Source of the DNA: Ypsolopha sequella
Lineage: Eukaryota; Arthropoda; Insecta; Lepidoptera; Ypsolophidae
NCBI GenBank assembly: GCA_934047225.1
Contig: OW203990.1
Span: 25,833,045-25,897,044, forward strand
DNA: 64,000 nt
Reading direction: 5' to 3'
The notes below the pieces were generated by a model. It saw only the letters and a program-made list of their open reading frames with translations. It was not told the origin of the DNA and did no database searches. Position 1 is the first letter of the stretch, and every line of letters begins with the position of its first letter. Of the stretch, positions 1-10,514 are shown piece after piece. The translations under genes and the position numbers were made by a program.

Positions 1-217
1 AAAAATTATAATTTCGTTCAGAATTTACCTAAATTTTCAATTATGAATTTACAAATTTTACCTGGGAATCAAATAAGTGATCGAGAAATTATTTCATGAG
101 GAAACGTAGCTCGGCCTTCGGCCTCGTCAAAGCCTGAGAATCAAACAAGAGATCAAGAAATAATTTTAAACTACAAAAAACTAAATCCACGCGGGCGAAG
201 CCGCGGGCAAAAGCTAG
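1..217 (+). mobile_element. Helitron 3' end, cut by the window start
   Basis: The segment ends in the arrangement typical of lepidopteran Helitrons. A short GC hairpin (CGCGG at 190-194 pairing with CCGCG at 201-205, loop GCGAAG) is followed about 8 nt later by CTAG at 214-217, and the next base is T, matching insertion between A and T. The same hairpin-plus-CTAG ending is seen at 19,121-19,151. The 5' end lies outside the window, and no Rep/helicase coding is visible, so this is probably a non-autonomous copy. The internal sequence is AT-rich and not otherwise recognised. Confidence 0.7.
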
Positions 218-234
218 TCTGTTATAACAGAATC

Positions 235-474
235 TCAATTGGAGAAATTCGGCTTTTTATCGATACATTTTATTGAAATTAGGTCTTTTTCGACACCAAT
301 TCTCCTGGTTTGACAATTTAGAATAACATATGGACTGCAATTATATTTTATAAGATGGGTTTTAACGGTCTCTAGGACCTCGTTAAACGAAATTTTGATA
401 GCATCTTTAGTACATTTTATATTAATAAAAAACCGACTTTTTGCTACTTTTCCACGAATCCGTCCCTCTCGCAC
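235..474 (-). other. unrecognised 79-aa open frame
   Basis: An open frame of 79 codons starts with ATG at 474 and ends just outside the Helitron 3' boundary. It is lysine/isoleucine rich with two cysteines and no motif that I recognise. It could be a fragment of a mobile-element protein or a chance frame. No neighbouring signal supports expression. Confidence 0.12.
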
Positions 475-540
475 TGAGGGTTTTTTCGCATATGGAGTAA
501 CAGGGACGCTTAAACTTTTACATATCGCCTTAAGTCAAAA

Positions 541-880
541 ATAGAGGGTCAAGAAAAAGCTCTCTTGCACCAATCAATATCTCGGGTTAAACTAGGGTTA
601 AACTAAGAGAAAGTCATCAGAATTTAACCTGACTCTCACCTCGCGTTAAACTCAGGTTAGCGAAGTAATGGTACCAGTTTGACTTAAATTGTGTTGTTTC
701 CGAGATACCTCATTGGTTGCAACTTTATTTTACTTTATGGTAACATTTTAAATAAATGTCAAATGTCAAACCATTTTATTGCTTAGCTCGGGATAACTAA
801 CCCGCTTCAATATTACCATGGTGCAATAGGACTAATGAAATCTTGGGTAAGTTAACCCGAGGGTTAAGTATTTTTTCTCG
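541..880. repeat. imperfect foldback, possible MITE
   Basis: Left sequence around 553-610 (a GAAAAAG run, then TTGCACCA, then CGGGTTAA) is mirrored imperfectly by the right side around 818-880 (TGGTGCAATA, TTAACCCGAGGGTTAA, then TTTTTTCTCGA). The repeated GGGTTAA units and the mirrored order suggest an old inverted-repeat element of about 330 bp. The pairing is patchy and no target duplication was found, so the limits are approximate. Confidence 0.3.
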
Positions 881-1119
881 ATCATTCTGTAAGTGTATAA
901 ATCTCACATGCACATTGCACAGTATTTATTGCACAGATTTGGGTCATTTTACTAATAAGGCCCCACTTCTTAAAAAAATATAAAGTGAACATAGAATTTC
1001 TCTGTGGCATTAATTTTATCGATAGACTTATGTGGATCATAAATTTGTATGCAGCAGTAAAAATATTTAAATAATATTATTGTTTTGGTTTGAACTTGTC
1101 TCACCAGGTGTCAATAAAT

Positions 1120-1512
1120 GTATCCTTCGTCACAAAGATTGATTTTTGCATAAAAGAAATAAATAGACAGTTTTTGTAAAAGAAACATTACCTTTATTAT
1201 CGGAAACACAAGAGCTTTCTTTACCTTAACGATTAGTATTTTAATAATCAGTTATATTGATTAAAATTATCAGTCTAAGTCTCCTTCGTCACATTGAAAT
1301 GAAAACTAAAATCAAAAGTTTTAAACCATTTAAAGAAAATCACATTATTTGCAATAAACATATGTAAGGCATGTATGTATAACACTATATAATCTTAATC
1401 AGTCTTAAATAAGGTCACTCTCCGATTATAAATGTGTAGTTTTAAATAATATGATTAGGGGACATCATCCCAGGAACCGTTACGAAGTTGACATAAACGT
1501 GACGAAGTAGAC
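1120..1512. repeat. left subterminal iterons of the DNA transposon (4 copies)
   Basis: Four 14-bp copies related to GTKACGAAGGATAC lie between the left terminal repeat and the transposase stop. They are at 1120-1133 and 1279-1292 (reverse orientation) and at 1479-1492 and 1499-1512 (forward orientation). The last two are only 6 bp apart. Repeated subterminal motifs of this kind are typical transposase-binding sites in other DNA transposons; binding here is inference. Confidence 0.75.
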
Positions 1513-1709
1513 ACAAAATCATTAAAGGAACAGAGAACATAAATCTAAGAATATTACTCATTAATAAGTATGAATAAATACATATTTGCCCCTTTTTAGC
1601 TTTATTTGCTATCAAAGATGGTTATTAATAAAAAAAAAAAACAGAAAATCTTTTAAAAATCATCTCTTAAATTAAGTTGCTTAGACATTATATTTATTTG
1701 CAACGACAT

Positions 1710-4277
1710 CTATTTTTCAAAAACTTCTTCAATAGGTTCCTTAAAACAGTACAATACTCTTTTCCCCTTCATTTTTATAGAAGGCATATCTAATATTTTA
1801 ATTATATCCTCAAAATCAACAAATGATACATCATCATCTTTAAGACGAAAAGCACGCTTTGTTTCGTCGACACATCTTAAAAAAGTAACCTTTACTTCTG
1901 AGTCTTCAAAATCACGATCAGTAACACCAACATAATTGTATTGTTTGTTCTTTTCACTCATTATTTTTATAAGCAAGTATGTACCTTTAGGAATATTTCT
2001 TGGGTGGATTTCTGTTTTATCGACGCTGGTACCGGCACAGGTGTTTCTATTTCTATTTTCTTTGTCCTGAATTTGTGCTAAAGTCTCACTATCAGAGCTA
2101 TCACTTGAACCTTCATAAATGTTCTTGAAGAGGAGTCCTGTTCTTCCAGCATTGAGGTTCTGTATGGCAGAATTAAAAATGCCCATTTCATCCATATCAA
2201 AATTTCCCGCTTCAACGCATCCAGCCTCGCCAATATTAACATCTTCGTCAATATCCATATCTTCTGTCACAGTGTTTGAAGAAAAGTTATACTGGGTGCT
2301 AGGTGCGATACAAAAACAAGAACCGTTAACACCTTCAGTCTTACAGAAGCAGCTTTGATCACTGTATTTTAATTGTCCTCGTGCACAGGAAAAAATGTGA
2401 TGCATTCTCATTGTGGCCGGAATAGGCAGCAAAGATGTTGGTATAGTCATTGAAATGCGATCGATGTCCTCTTGGGTAATAAGGAACAACTTTACTTTTG
2501 TCGCATCTTTTAAAAACGTATAGAAATGAGTCACATCGGCAATATCCTTTCCATGAGCGACCATTCTGTCGGCTGTCCTCTTTATCAGTCCCCCTATTCC
2601 ATCGGCTGCTCCTTTTCCATGACCGGCCTCAAAGAATGACCAAGTCATGTTCTTGAATCCATAGTCATCAAATAGTCTGGTCGTCATGAGATAAAAATTC
2701 TGTTTCTGACGGTATTGTGTGCAGGGACCGTCTGAAAACCAGTGAATAGTATGTATTTCTGGATAGTTCTCATTGATAAACTTTAGAATCGGGTCTACGT
2801 GAGCCCATATTGCGGCAGGATTGTGAAGCAGACATGATGAAACCGTACAGAATGATGTAATTTCTTTGGTTTCTGCTCCTTCAGGCTTTCTGTAGATGAC
2901 AGCTGTGTGTAATGACAGCTGGTTACGAGAACCCCCGAAATGGTGAGATTGTATCTCTTGACTACATTTACAATTATAGTTCTCGCTAAAGTCGATATGG
3001 ACAGCAACACTTTTGTGGTCTAAATTGTCAATACAGTCTCTATAAGCTTTATGTTGGATTCGGACGTTAAACACATGTTTTTTGAATTCTATGAGGTCTT
3101 TCTTAAAACTGACAATCAGATCCGATAGCTTAGCTTGTTGAAGCTCTTTTACATTTTTGGAAATATTGCGTTTTTTCTCATCTTTAGTAATCTCTTCAGT
3201 TTTACGCACCCATTCCCACCAAGACACTTCATCATCTGGACACAAATTTAAATCAATCAAATTCTTGCCGCTACATTGTTCACATGCCTCAAACATGCAT
3301 TCCTTTTGATTTATACTACAAACTACAGACTCCAGAAAACGACTCAAGTCGCTGGTGAAAACTGCTCGTTTTTTCTTTAAAGCCAGTATTTTGTACTGAA
3401 TATTAGTGTGGAGCTTGCACAGGCATGTTTCGCGAGCATCAGCGGAAGGAGTAACTACATAAAATGGCCTGTTCATTGTAAAGTATGAGTAACAACATTT
3501 CATGCCACTTTCTTTTAAAAAGGAGCGTTGAAGATTTGTTATTATATCAAGGAGGAATCTCTTCTGTTTCTTTACTTTATTTTTGGTCACTGTCTCTTTT
3601 TTGCCAGCTGTAGCACGACTGACATCATCACGCAGGAAGAAATCTTGGATCGCCTTTCGTAAATCTTTAGTCTTCTGGACTTTCTGACATCTCCGCAATT
3701 TATCTTTGCATTTTATTCCGAGTGCTGCAACTCTTATCTCTTGGGTAAGACCTGTTTTCTCTACAAATTTTGATGCAAGCATTTCCTTGATAATTTTTCT
3801 CTCTTTCCTAGACTTCGTAGTTTTGTATTTTTCTTGAATAGCTGTACACACCACCTCGTATTTATCAAAACGGGATTTAGTTCGCTGTAATTTTTTCTTA
3901 AAAGCTTCATATTTGCGTTTCCATTCAGTCATTTCTGTCTCCAATCTTAGATTATCTCTGTAAAGCTTAGTTCTTTCCCGACGCATTTTTTTCGTTTTAA
4001 AATGAACTTTTCGTGAGCTAGCGTCGGTTAGAGATGGTGAAAGAGTGTCTTCTTCTATAAGCTGCTCTCGTTCTTTCAACTTTTCTCTATACTTTTTCTG
4101 TTTAATCTTCCATTTTCGATTTGTCAGTCTTTTTTCTCTACAATTCATGTCTTTAACAAGTTTCTTATTAGTGTGATATCTTTCTCTTGCTTTTCTCAAG
4201 TATTCTTCATACTTCTCCTTATCAGCCTGTTTCTTGAGCCTACAGCGACGTTGTCTTTCTGCTGCTGTTAGCGCCAT
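1710..4277 (-). CDS. DDE-type transposase of the 941-5198 element, 855 aa
   Basis: Probable cut-and-paste transposase. Residues 1-170 are very rich in Lys, Arg and Glu and look like a basic helical or coiled-coil DNA-binding region. A Cys/His-rich part follows (CLCKLH near 285, CMFEACEQC near 327). The catalytic core is suggested by three acidic residues in conserved-looking settings: D429 (HIDFSENY), D516 (WFSDGPCTQY) and E550 (SFFEAGHGKG), so the last spacing is 33 residues. A second Cys cluster lies at about 629-656, and an acidic tail follows. The start ATG at 4275-4277 opens a frame with no internal stop over 855 codons. The gene fills most of a transposon with matched ends, so it may be functional. 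The superfamily name (Sola-like) is inferred from the 4-bp duplication, not from a database match. Confidence 0.8.
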   Translation of the reverse strand: MALTAAERQRRCRLKKQADKEKYEEYLRKARERYHTNKKLVKDMNCREKRLTNRKWKIKQKKYREKLKEREQLIEEDTLSPSLTDASSRKVHFKTKKMRRERTKLYRDNLRLETEMTEWKRKYEAFKKKLQRTKSRFDKYEVVCTAIQEKYKTTKSRKERKIIKEMLASKFVEKTGLTQEIRVAALGIKCKDKLRRCQKVQKTKDLRKAIQDFFLRDDVSRATAGKKETVTKNKVKKQKRFLLDIITNLQRSFLKESGMKCCYSYFTMNRPFYVVTPSADARETCLCKLHTNIQYKILALKKKRAVFTSDLSRFLESVVCSINQKECMFEACEQCSGKNLIDLNLCPDDEVSWWEWVRKTEEITKDEKKRNISKNVKELQQAKLSDLIVSFKKDLIEFKKHVFNVRIQHKAYRDCIDNLDHKSVAVHIDFSENYNCKCSQEIQSHHFGGSRNQLSLHTAVIYRKPEGAETKEITSFCTVSSCLLHNPAAIWAHVDPILKFINENYPEIHTIHWFSDGPCTQYRQKQNFYLMTTRLFDDYGFKNMTWSFFEAGHGKGAADGIGGLIKRTADRMVAHGKDIADVTHFYTFLKDATKVKLFLITQEDIDRISMTIPTSLLPIPATMRMHHIFSCARGQLKYSDQSCFCKTEGVNGSCFCIAPSTQYNFSSNTVTEDMDIDEDVNIGEAGCVEAGNFDMDEMGIFNSAIQNLNAGRTGLLFKNIYEGSSDSSDSETLAQIQDKENRNRNTCAGTSVDKTEIHPRNIPKGTYLLIKIMSEKNKQYNYVGVTDRDFEDSEVKVTFLRCVDETKRAFRLKDDDVSFVDFEDIIKILDMPSIKMKGKRVLYCFKEPIEEVFEK

Positions 4278-4382
4278 ATTATTCTAAAATAATGAAAAAG
4301 ACTATTTTATTTATGAGACAAAACGAAATTTATAAAGGCAAAACGTTTTTTTTTTCAAAGTATTGCTATTTACAGCACATAA

Positions 4383-4801
4383 GTCCCCTTCGTAGCATCT
4401 TCGTCTCCTTCGTAACGATAAACAATGTGACGAAGGATACGCGTGACGAAGTATACATATTTTAAGGTTATAAATCTGAGGTGAAATTGGTACAACATAA
4501 TTACAGAAATTTAACTCAAATCAAAACAAAACAATCAAATCTGTAACATACGTGAAAGATATTCAATTACAAGTAATACTTACTTTTAAAACGCCGTGAC
4601 TTCGGATACGAACACAAAATACACGCTGCCTAGGCGGAACGCGCGAATCACACTAACTGCCGCTAGTGTCAAATTTCACACCTCCCCTCCATTGCCCCCG
4701 CGCCACTAAAAATTACGACGTTCCTTTTTACGCATAGTTGTCACGTGCGATGGTTTAAACAGAGAATATTCTAGTTTTATGGATGTCGTTACGAAGGATA
4801 C
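4383..4801. repeat. right subterminal iterons of the DNA transposon (6 copies)
   Basis: Six copies of the same 14-bp motif lie upstream of the transposase start: 4383-4396 and 4403-4416 (reverse), 4427-4440 and 4443-4456 (forward), 4596-4609 (forward, two to three changes) and 4788-4801 (forward). The first four form two closely spaced pairs of opposite orientation. They sit where the transposase promoter should be, so they could also let the protein regulate its own gene, which is inference. Confidence 0.75.
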
Positions 4802-5202
4802 AAAATATATGGGACAAAGTTTAGTCACGCCTTGTAAAAAAAAAAGACAGATTAAATTAGCTTTTTTGCTGTTATTGAAATAAATATGTACCGAGCCTTT
4901 TATTTTCGATATTAAATAGCTGGTTTTTCATACAAATATAATAGTTAATTTCGTGTTTCTAAGAACACGATCTACTGGGGACACTGCATTTTAGAGGGGT
5001 AAACTATATTTCACATCAAATTTAACTTATTATAATGCCGTTCTCAAGTAAATAGCAATAGAAGTATTATAGTGTTATATTTTAAGTTTATATCTTTTAA
5101 ATGCGATTTCGCAATATTAAGATGCTGACAGATTTAACAATATTTTTCGTTCTGGACAAGCACCAAAGCCTAAAGGGACCTTAAAAGTAAAATGACCCAT
5201 TT

Positions 5203-5878
5203 GCATTTTGGAGCCCCTTGAGGCCAGACGGCCAATAGCATAGTAAGTCATTTAAAAAAAAAAAACGCGCGCCATTATGTTTTGCAATGTTGTGCTTAAA
5301 TTACAGTTTACTTTTATTATGCGGCTTGTAACCAAATATCTGCACACCATAAGCCGCCTGAAGTTTGATAACTGATGACACATAGATTGCTTTAATTATT
5401 TCTATCTTTATTTTGATAAATCTTTTATAACTTATATAAGATAATTTATTCGCAAAATTAAATAAGACCCACTTAAGAACTTGTGAGTTCAAATATTCAA
5501 ATGTTTTGAATTGCAAATTGCAACATCTGGCAACTTTATTAAACGTATTAACAAGATAACTGTCAAATTAGCAACCCTATTTGCAACCGACACTACTTGA
5601 ATAATTAAAATAATAACCGAATTATGAGCTTAAAATTCTCAAAATTAAATTATAAGATTAATTATTAAAAAGTTTAGAAACGCAGATTCGTTACCTACTA
5701 TTACATTTCACGTCACACACATACGCATTGGCATCTACCCGCACTATTAATATTTTGCACTGTATCTAATTTGAATTTTTAGGGTACCAATTACTGTCTG
5801 GTTTAGCTGTTTGATAAGTCGGTGGAAAAGTATAAAGGGACTCCGGGTAAATTAGGAAAGTCAATACCACCAGAACAT
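5203..5878. other. AT-rich stretch, nothing recognised
   Basis: No coding frame with recognisable content, RNA gene or repeat boundary was seen here apart from short A/T runs. Confidence 0.4.
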
Positions 5879-5886
5879 ACATACAT

Positions 5887-6032
5887 ACACCCCGGTCACA
5901 TTACCTCGAGACCTGGCGTCGATGACGTCACGTCGCGTCGGCGCTCAGATACAGAGCGCGGGGAGGTGAAAGGAGAACGGGGGCGGGTGGTTCGCATTCC
6001 AGCGAGGTCTCGAGATAATGTGACCGGGTTGT
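5887..6032. mobile_element. GC-rich MITE with 24-bp inverted repeats
   Basis: CCCGGTCACATTA(C/T)CTCGAG at the left (5891 on) is repeated in reverse complement at the right (to 6028), and pairing extends outwards to ACA(C/A). The 8 bp ACATACAT lie directly outside each end (5879-5886 and 6033-6040). This could be a target duplication, but it sits in a CATA microsatellite, so it is weak evidence. The core holds TGACGTCA (a CRE-type palindrome) and is far more GC-rich than its surroundings. Confidence 0.6.
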
Positions 6033-6040
6033 ACATACAT

Positions 6041-6404
6041 ACTGTTAGGTTTCCAAGTACATAGCTAGCTATCGATATAAATACAGTAATACAGGAGGTA
6101 ATAGAGTTTCGCCAGGGAATCCTGTCACAGCTATTTTTCGAAAGTTTCATTATGGCATCATTTTTAACTGTCAAATGAGAAACCATTAATACTTTAAAAC
6201 GTTGTGATACTTTTATTTCGGAATTTATTTATGATGAATGACCATAATAATTTAATGAATCATGAATACTTAAAAGTGTAAGGTTTTATAATTTTATTTT
6301 TAATTGACTGAAATAGGCGTTACTTTGCAGAAGTCTATCATAAATTTATGGATATATTAATAATATTATTAGTATTGGAATATTGCAAATTATGAATAAG
6401 TATA
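6041..6404. other. AT-rich flank, nothing recognised
   Basis: Sequence between the MITE and the LTR element. No gene or repeat was recognised. Confidence 0.4.
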
Positions 6405-7091
6405 TGTATGATAAAAACGCTCGTTGCTACCACAAATTGTAGCTTACAAAAAGTGGTAATACTGACTAGTGACGGGCATCAGCGTCACTAGTGCGAGGAT
6501 TCCATAACCACGCTCAGACACCACTAATTGTATGCTAAAGGGCGATACTTGCAGCTGGAACAGGGGCCCATAAACTGTCCCAGATTTATAGTCTACAAGT
6601 ATCTTATATTCTAATATTTAATATAAAATGTCCTACCAGACAGTTGTATGATGACGTCATCCACTGATCCTCGCATGAAGTCCTTTCGCTGCGGAGTCCA
6701 AAGTGTTCCGGTGCCGTGACACGTTGATCACCTTCCACGATGAATCTAAACACAAACCTCCTACCCCAGGATGCATCCGAACCCAGAAGAAATGGTAATT
6801 GACAAGTCCACTTGTCGCACACCGCGTGTTCAGGTTATGTCACACACACACAGGAAATACACTGATAGTGGCCTTCACGCCAAAATATCGTCAGCCTTTG
6901 ACCCCCTGCTGTTCTTTACGATGTCCGCACCGATTTCCCTCTATTAAGCCCTTAATAACACATTTTGTAAAATCGGCCACGATCTATACCAATTTCCACG
7001 TCCCTCGTATTTTTTTGACAGCTCCAAGTCCATAGACAAAATATATAGACCATTGATGGATGCGTTCCGAAATATACATTTTATTCTGAAC
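6405..7091 (-). repeat. 3' LTR of the BEL/Pao element
   Basis: This 687-bp LTR reads the same as 11168-11854 with a constant offset of 4,763 bp and no indel. On the minus strand it begins at TTCAGAATAAAATG (with TG if base 7092 is included) and ends in CATACA, consistent with a TG...CA LTR. The first minus-strand bases contain AATAAA. Confidence 0.88.
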
Positions 7092-7105
7092 AGGCCCCCG
7101 CTCTG
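7092..7105 (-). promoter_or_regulatory. polypurine tract of the LTR element
   Basis: Read on the minus strand, AGAGCGGGGGCCT lies directly upstream of the 3' LTR. A purine-rich tract at this position would prime plus-strand DNA synthesis. Confidence 0.55.
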
Positions 7106-7389
7106 GGCTGAGCAATCAGTCCACTAGCTCATACAACCGGGAGACGGGAGAGAGTTGTCATGGCTCGTCACAAAATCGAACCTTCGACCAACACCTCTGC
7201 GACGCGTGGAGTTCCGTCTCCGCCAAAACAACTTTAATATACGGCCCCGGCGCCAAAACAAGGATAGCAAGTTCATATCCTTCCAAAGAATTAAATTTCC
7301 TTCCCTAGGATGCTCAGTCCTGTCTGACCACAGAGAGAACGAGAGTTGAGGACCGCTTCCACTTAACAATATACAGTGGCAAGCTCCTC

Positions 7390-8565
7390 AAAAATTAGGA
7401 CAGTTTCCCCAATAACGCAGCGGAGGTGGGTCTTCGCCGACTTGACGGCAGCTTCAAAAAAATTCCCTCCCCAGTGAGGGCAATTTGGGGGACTGTACCG
7501 CCAAGTTACCCCTTTCCGGGCGAAGATTTAACTTAAACTAGCATAGTTATTTACAAAACAAAAAATTATCAATATCTTTTAGATAGTTAGCAGTACCTTT
7601 GTAGTTTGTGCCATTGTCGGAGCGAATAAGTGAAGGTAAATCCTTACGCGACACGAAACGATCCAACGCGGCGACGAAGGCCTCCGTAGTCAAAGCTGAT
7701 ACCACTGCCAAGTGAACGGCCTTGGTGGCCAAGCACACAAATACACAAGGTACGCTTTCACAACCCGAGCGTTGCGATTGCTAAAAACCCCCGTGCGCTT
7801 TACGTATGTGTCCATCCGACACCAACAAATTTACCAAAGGTCCGTCTTGGGTAGAAGCAAAGGATGAAGACTTCCGTATGGCAGGTCAGCTCTCCAAAAT
7901 CAGCCTCCAAAACGCAGAAGTCCTTCATAATCCGTGAAAGGATTCAAACGAGCAACCACTCACTTCAGCCTGGCGTGATCCTCGCGCAGAACTCGAAGTC
8001 TAAACTTGATGAGGTCCGCCTGAAGTACACGTACCGTGTACCAATGCGCTCCAACGCTCCTCTGCACTCACGGCTGGGGACAAAATATATGAATTTCATT
8101 GACTGGTTGGTATTTCAACATAATACCACCATCATATTGGGATCCTCCAAATCTGCAAACAGTATATGTTCATTTGAAAGCCATTTCCTAAGTTCGAACA
8201 TAATAATCCAAGTATCGAATCAAATATCGAATATCCAAAATTGTGGATACCTCCACCAATGAAGAAGAACCCAGAGTCTTTTAAAAACCAAATAGGATCC
8301 ATCCTAACAAATCCGCGCCCAGGAAAACATCGACTGGGGCCGGATGACAAAACGTGGGTCTGCCAGATGCAGACCTGACGTGCATGAGATTATGGACGGA
8401 GGAAGTTCCAAAGAAGGCTGCCAGCCGACAATATTGTCTATAACCATGGCTGCAGCCGCTGATTCAACTCCAGTCCACCAATACCTAGGAGCGGCACCGA
8501 CGAAACCTCCAGGTTCAAAATTAATCGGTGCGCCACTTGACTTTCCAAGTCGAGGAGGGCCCTTA
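7390..8565 (-). pseudogene. pol remnant (protease and integrase fragments)
   Basis: Fragments in different minus-strand frames follow BEL/Pao order. At about 8290-8565 is an aspartic-protease-like end (HLADPRF, then SMFSWA where functional copies usually have a hydrophobic LLGA-like motif). At about 7880-8060 is the RNase H-to-integrase linker (LNPFTDYEGLLRFGG followed by a stop). At 7547-7738 is part of the integrase core with IRSDNGTNYKG, which carries the second catalytic Asp. At about 7390-7510 is the segment with the catalytic Glu (FFEAAVKSAK). Stops and frame changes separate the pieces, and the reverse transcriptase domain is missing. This copy cannot make its own polymerase. Confidence 0.75.
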
Positions 8566-8660
8566 CCCTAACTCAATCCCCCCTGGAGCCCTAGACGCGA
8601 GCCATCGCGGTGGGCAACAGAACCGTCCGCGGTTCCGTACTCATAGCTTGAACAAGATAG

Positions 8661-10514
8661 TTACAGGCTACCCCACCTGTGGAGTGCAGGACCAGTCCAC
8701 TGGCAGTAATACGGCTGGCGCGTGCACATCCCCACCATGGGGGGAGCGTAGCCTCCAACTCTCCCTGAGTACGGCGGGTGGTACTCTAACCGCGGGTATT
8801 CCCGGTACGGCGGTGAGTAACCCCGTGACTCCGTCTTAACACGGTGCTCCATGCCAGCTGGCACCAAAACCGGCGCGGGGAGGGGGGGCCTAGCCCTTGC
8901 CAATTCCAATTGGCCCCCGCCCGTAGGGGCCCAATTCACTACATGGCCATATGTGTGATAGCCCGTAGGCAAGCCCCCTACGGGTCCACGCGCAAATACA
9001 TAACTCACCTCCCGGTGAGGGGGCGCGCCTCGCGCCGCAGTCCTCCGTTCCGACGGAGGGGAGCTCTGCCCGACAGCATGCCTTCCCTGGACCGAGGGGG
9101 GGAAAGTTCTCCCTGACGCACCCCCGTTGTCCAAGGGGGGGGAAGTTCTCCCTGAAGCACCCCCGCCCGTAGGGCTCCGTCGCTGCGGGACCGGTGAAGC
9201 CGCTTCAGATCTGTTGGCACACAACAATAAATGGTGAGGCCCCTCACACTCACTGCAACGTCGTGGCTCGGGACAATTACGTTCAAAATGATTGCCCAAG
9301 CAACCGAAACACAGGCCCTTACGCTTCACTATGCGTCGCCGCTCGGTGACGTGCAGGTTTCGCCACTGCTGACATCTCAGCAGGTCATGCCCCGTATGGC
9401 CACACTGTAAACAGGTCAATGACCTCTCAACCACGGCGACCGCCGCTAAACGCGTCATATCGCGTCCCCGCGACTGCTGCGGTTGTCTGGGCTCCCCACA
9501 TTCCGATGAGCCAGCAGACGAAAATGATTGCGCCCCAGATGGCGCCAAGTCCGGCTGTGATGTTTCTGCTACCCTAGCTTCATATTCAAGAAACCTCATT
9601 AAGTCCGTTAATTTTGGCACAGTGCTGCCATCTTTTTCTGCGGACACCCGCTCAAAACGTGACCTCACATCATTAGGCAATCTACCTAAAATAATGTGAA
9701 CGAGTAAGAACGACCACTCGTCCACCGGTAAACCTAATGTTCTAAGGGCATTACACGCCACAGTGACCGGAGTCAGCAACTACAACCTTAGTTGAGCCCG
9801 GTCGGTTACCCTAGGTAACGTCAACAATTGAGACGCATGCGCATCCGCCAGTAAGCGCATGTTCTGATACCTATCATTTAATAGGCCCCACGCTATATCA
9901 TAATGATCATCCTCTACCCTGAGGTGCTGGATGAGCGACCTTGCTTCGCCCTCCAATGTTGACATCAAATATGCCATCTTTTGCCCCTTTGATAAATCTA
10001 CCCTAGAATTTATTAATGACGTAAACATATTTTTAAAAAAAACCCATTCTTGAATTTTCCCATTAAATTTATTTAGTTCTAAACTAGCCAAACTACTAGA
10101 CACGCCATCTACCGGTTGAGGCGTGACAACTACAGGACCTCCTGAATTTTGCCTCTTTAAATCAGCAATATTATTTGACTTTATAACCAGCGTCTTACCA
10201 GTGGCGCCATCTATTGGTCTAGGTGTGCTAACAACCGGGCTGCCCGATTGTCGCTTTTTGATCATGGAGGCCGCCTCTGTTTTATCATCATAAATCCCTT
10301 TTATCTGGGCTAAATCAGTAACATACCTATCCATAGGCCCGTCACTTTCCTGCAGTGCTGCCACAGCCGCCTCTGCGTCAGCCAGCCGCTGATGCATCCG
10401 CTCGGCTCTCTCCAGGGTTGCATTGTCGCGATCCGAACGAGAAAGCAATCCCTGGACGGTTGTAAACCAACGGAGCTCTTTCGCCAACGCAGCCTTGTAA
10501 GACTTGGACATCAT
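8661..10514 (-). pseudogene. BEL/Pao gag with one in-frame amber codon
   Basis: Gag-type protein starting at the paired ATGs at 10509-10514. An N-terminal helical part (about 90 aa) leads into a DUF1759-like capsid domain containing LELNKFNGKIQEWVFF and LNDRYQN. The frame is cut by a single TAG at 9780-9782 and continues in the same frame for 372 codons. The second part holds three zinc knuckles: CLQCGHTGHDLLRC, CFGCLGNHFERNC and CSECEGPHHLLLC. A proline/glycine-rich tail follows, with the peptide GGASGRT(S/F)PP repeated twice. Because the frame is otherwise open, the TAG may be a recent mutation or, less likely, a readthrough site. The protein would package element RNA. Confidence 0.8.

Larger units (their letters stand above)
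937..5202 (-). mobile_element. complete Sola-like DNA transposon with TIRs and ATTT target duplication
   Basis: The element proper is 941-5198 (4,258 bp). Its left end GGGTCATTTTACT at 941 matches the reverse complement of 5186-5198, and the match resumes at TAAGG(C/T)CCC, giving terminal inverted repeats of about 24 bp. The 4 bp ATTT occur directly outside both ends (937-940 and 5199-5202), as expected for a target-site duplication. Inside are one long minus-strand transposase gene and ten copies of a 14-bp iteron, four on the left and six on the right. Four-bp duplications with a long DDE protein are known for the Sola superfamily. That assignment is my inference; a related or unnamed superfamily is possible. 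Confidence 0.8.

Noticed and set aside
1710..4277. Host bZIP or chromatin gene for the 855-aa protein
   Set aside because: The basic N-terminus suggests it at first sight, but the gene lies within terminal inverted repeats and a target duplication, and has DDE-like motifs.
6604..7035. Open frames in the LTRs (72 and 78 aa)
   Set aside because: They recur identically in both LTRs, overlap on opposite strands and have no motif, so they are not judged to be genes.
7864..8262. 132-aa plus-strand open frame
   Set aside because: Runs antisense to the BEL/Pao pol remnant, and its composition follows from the other strand.
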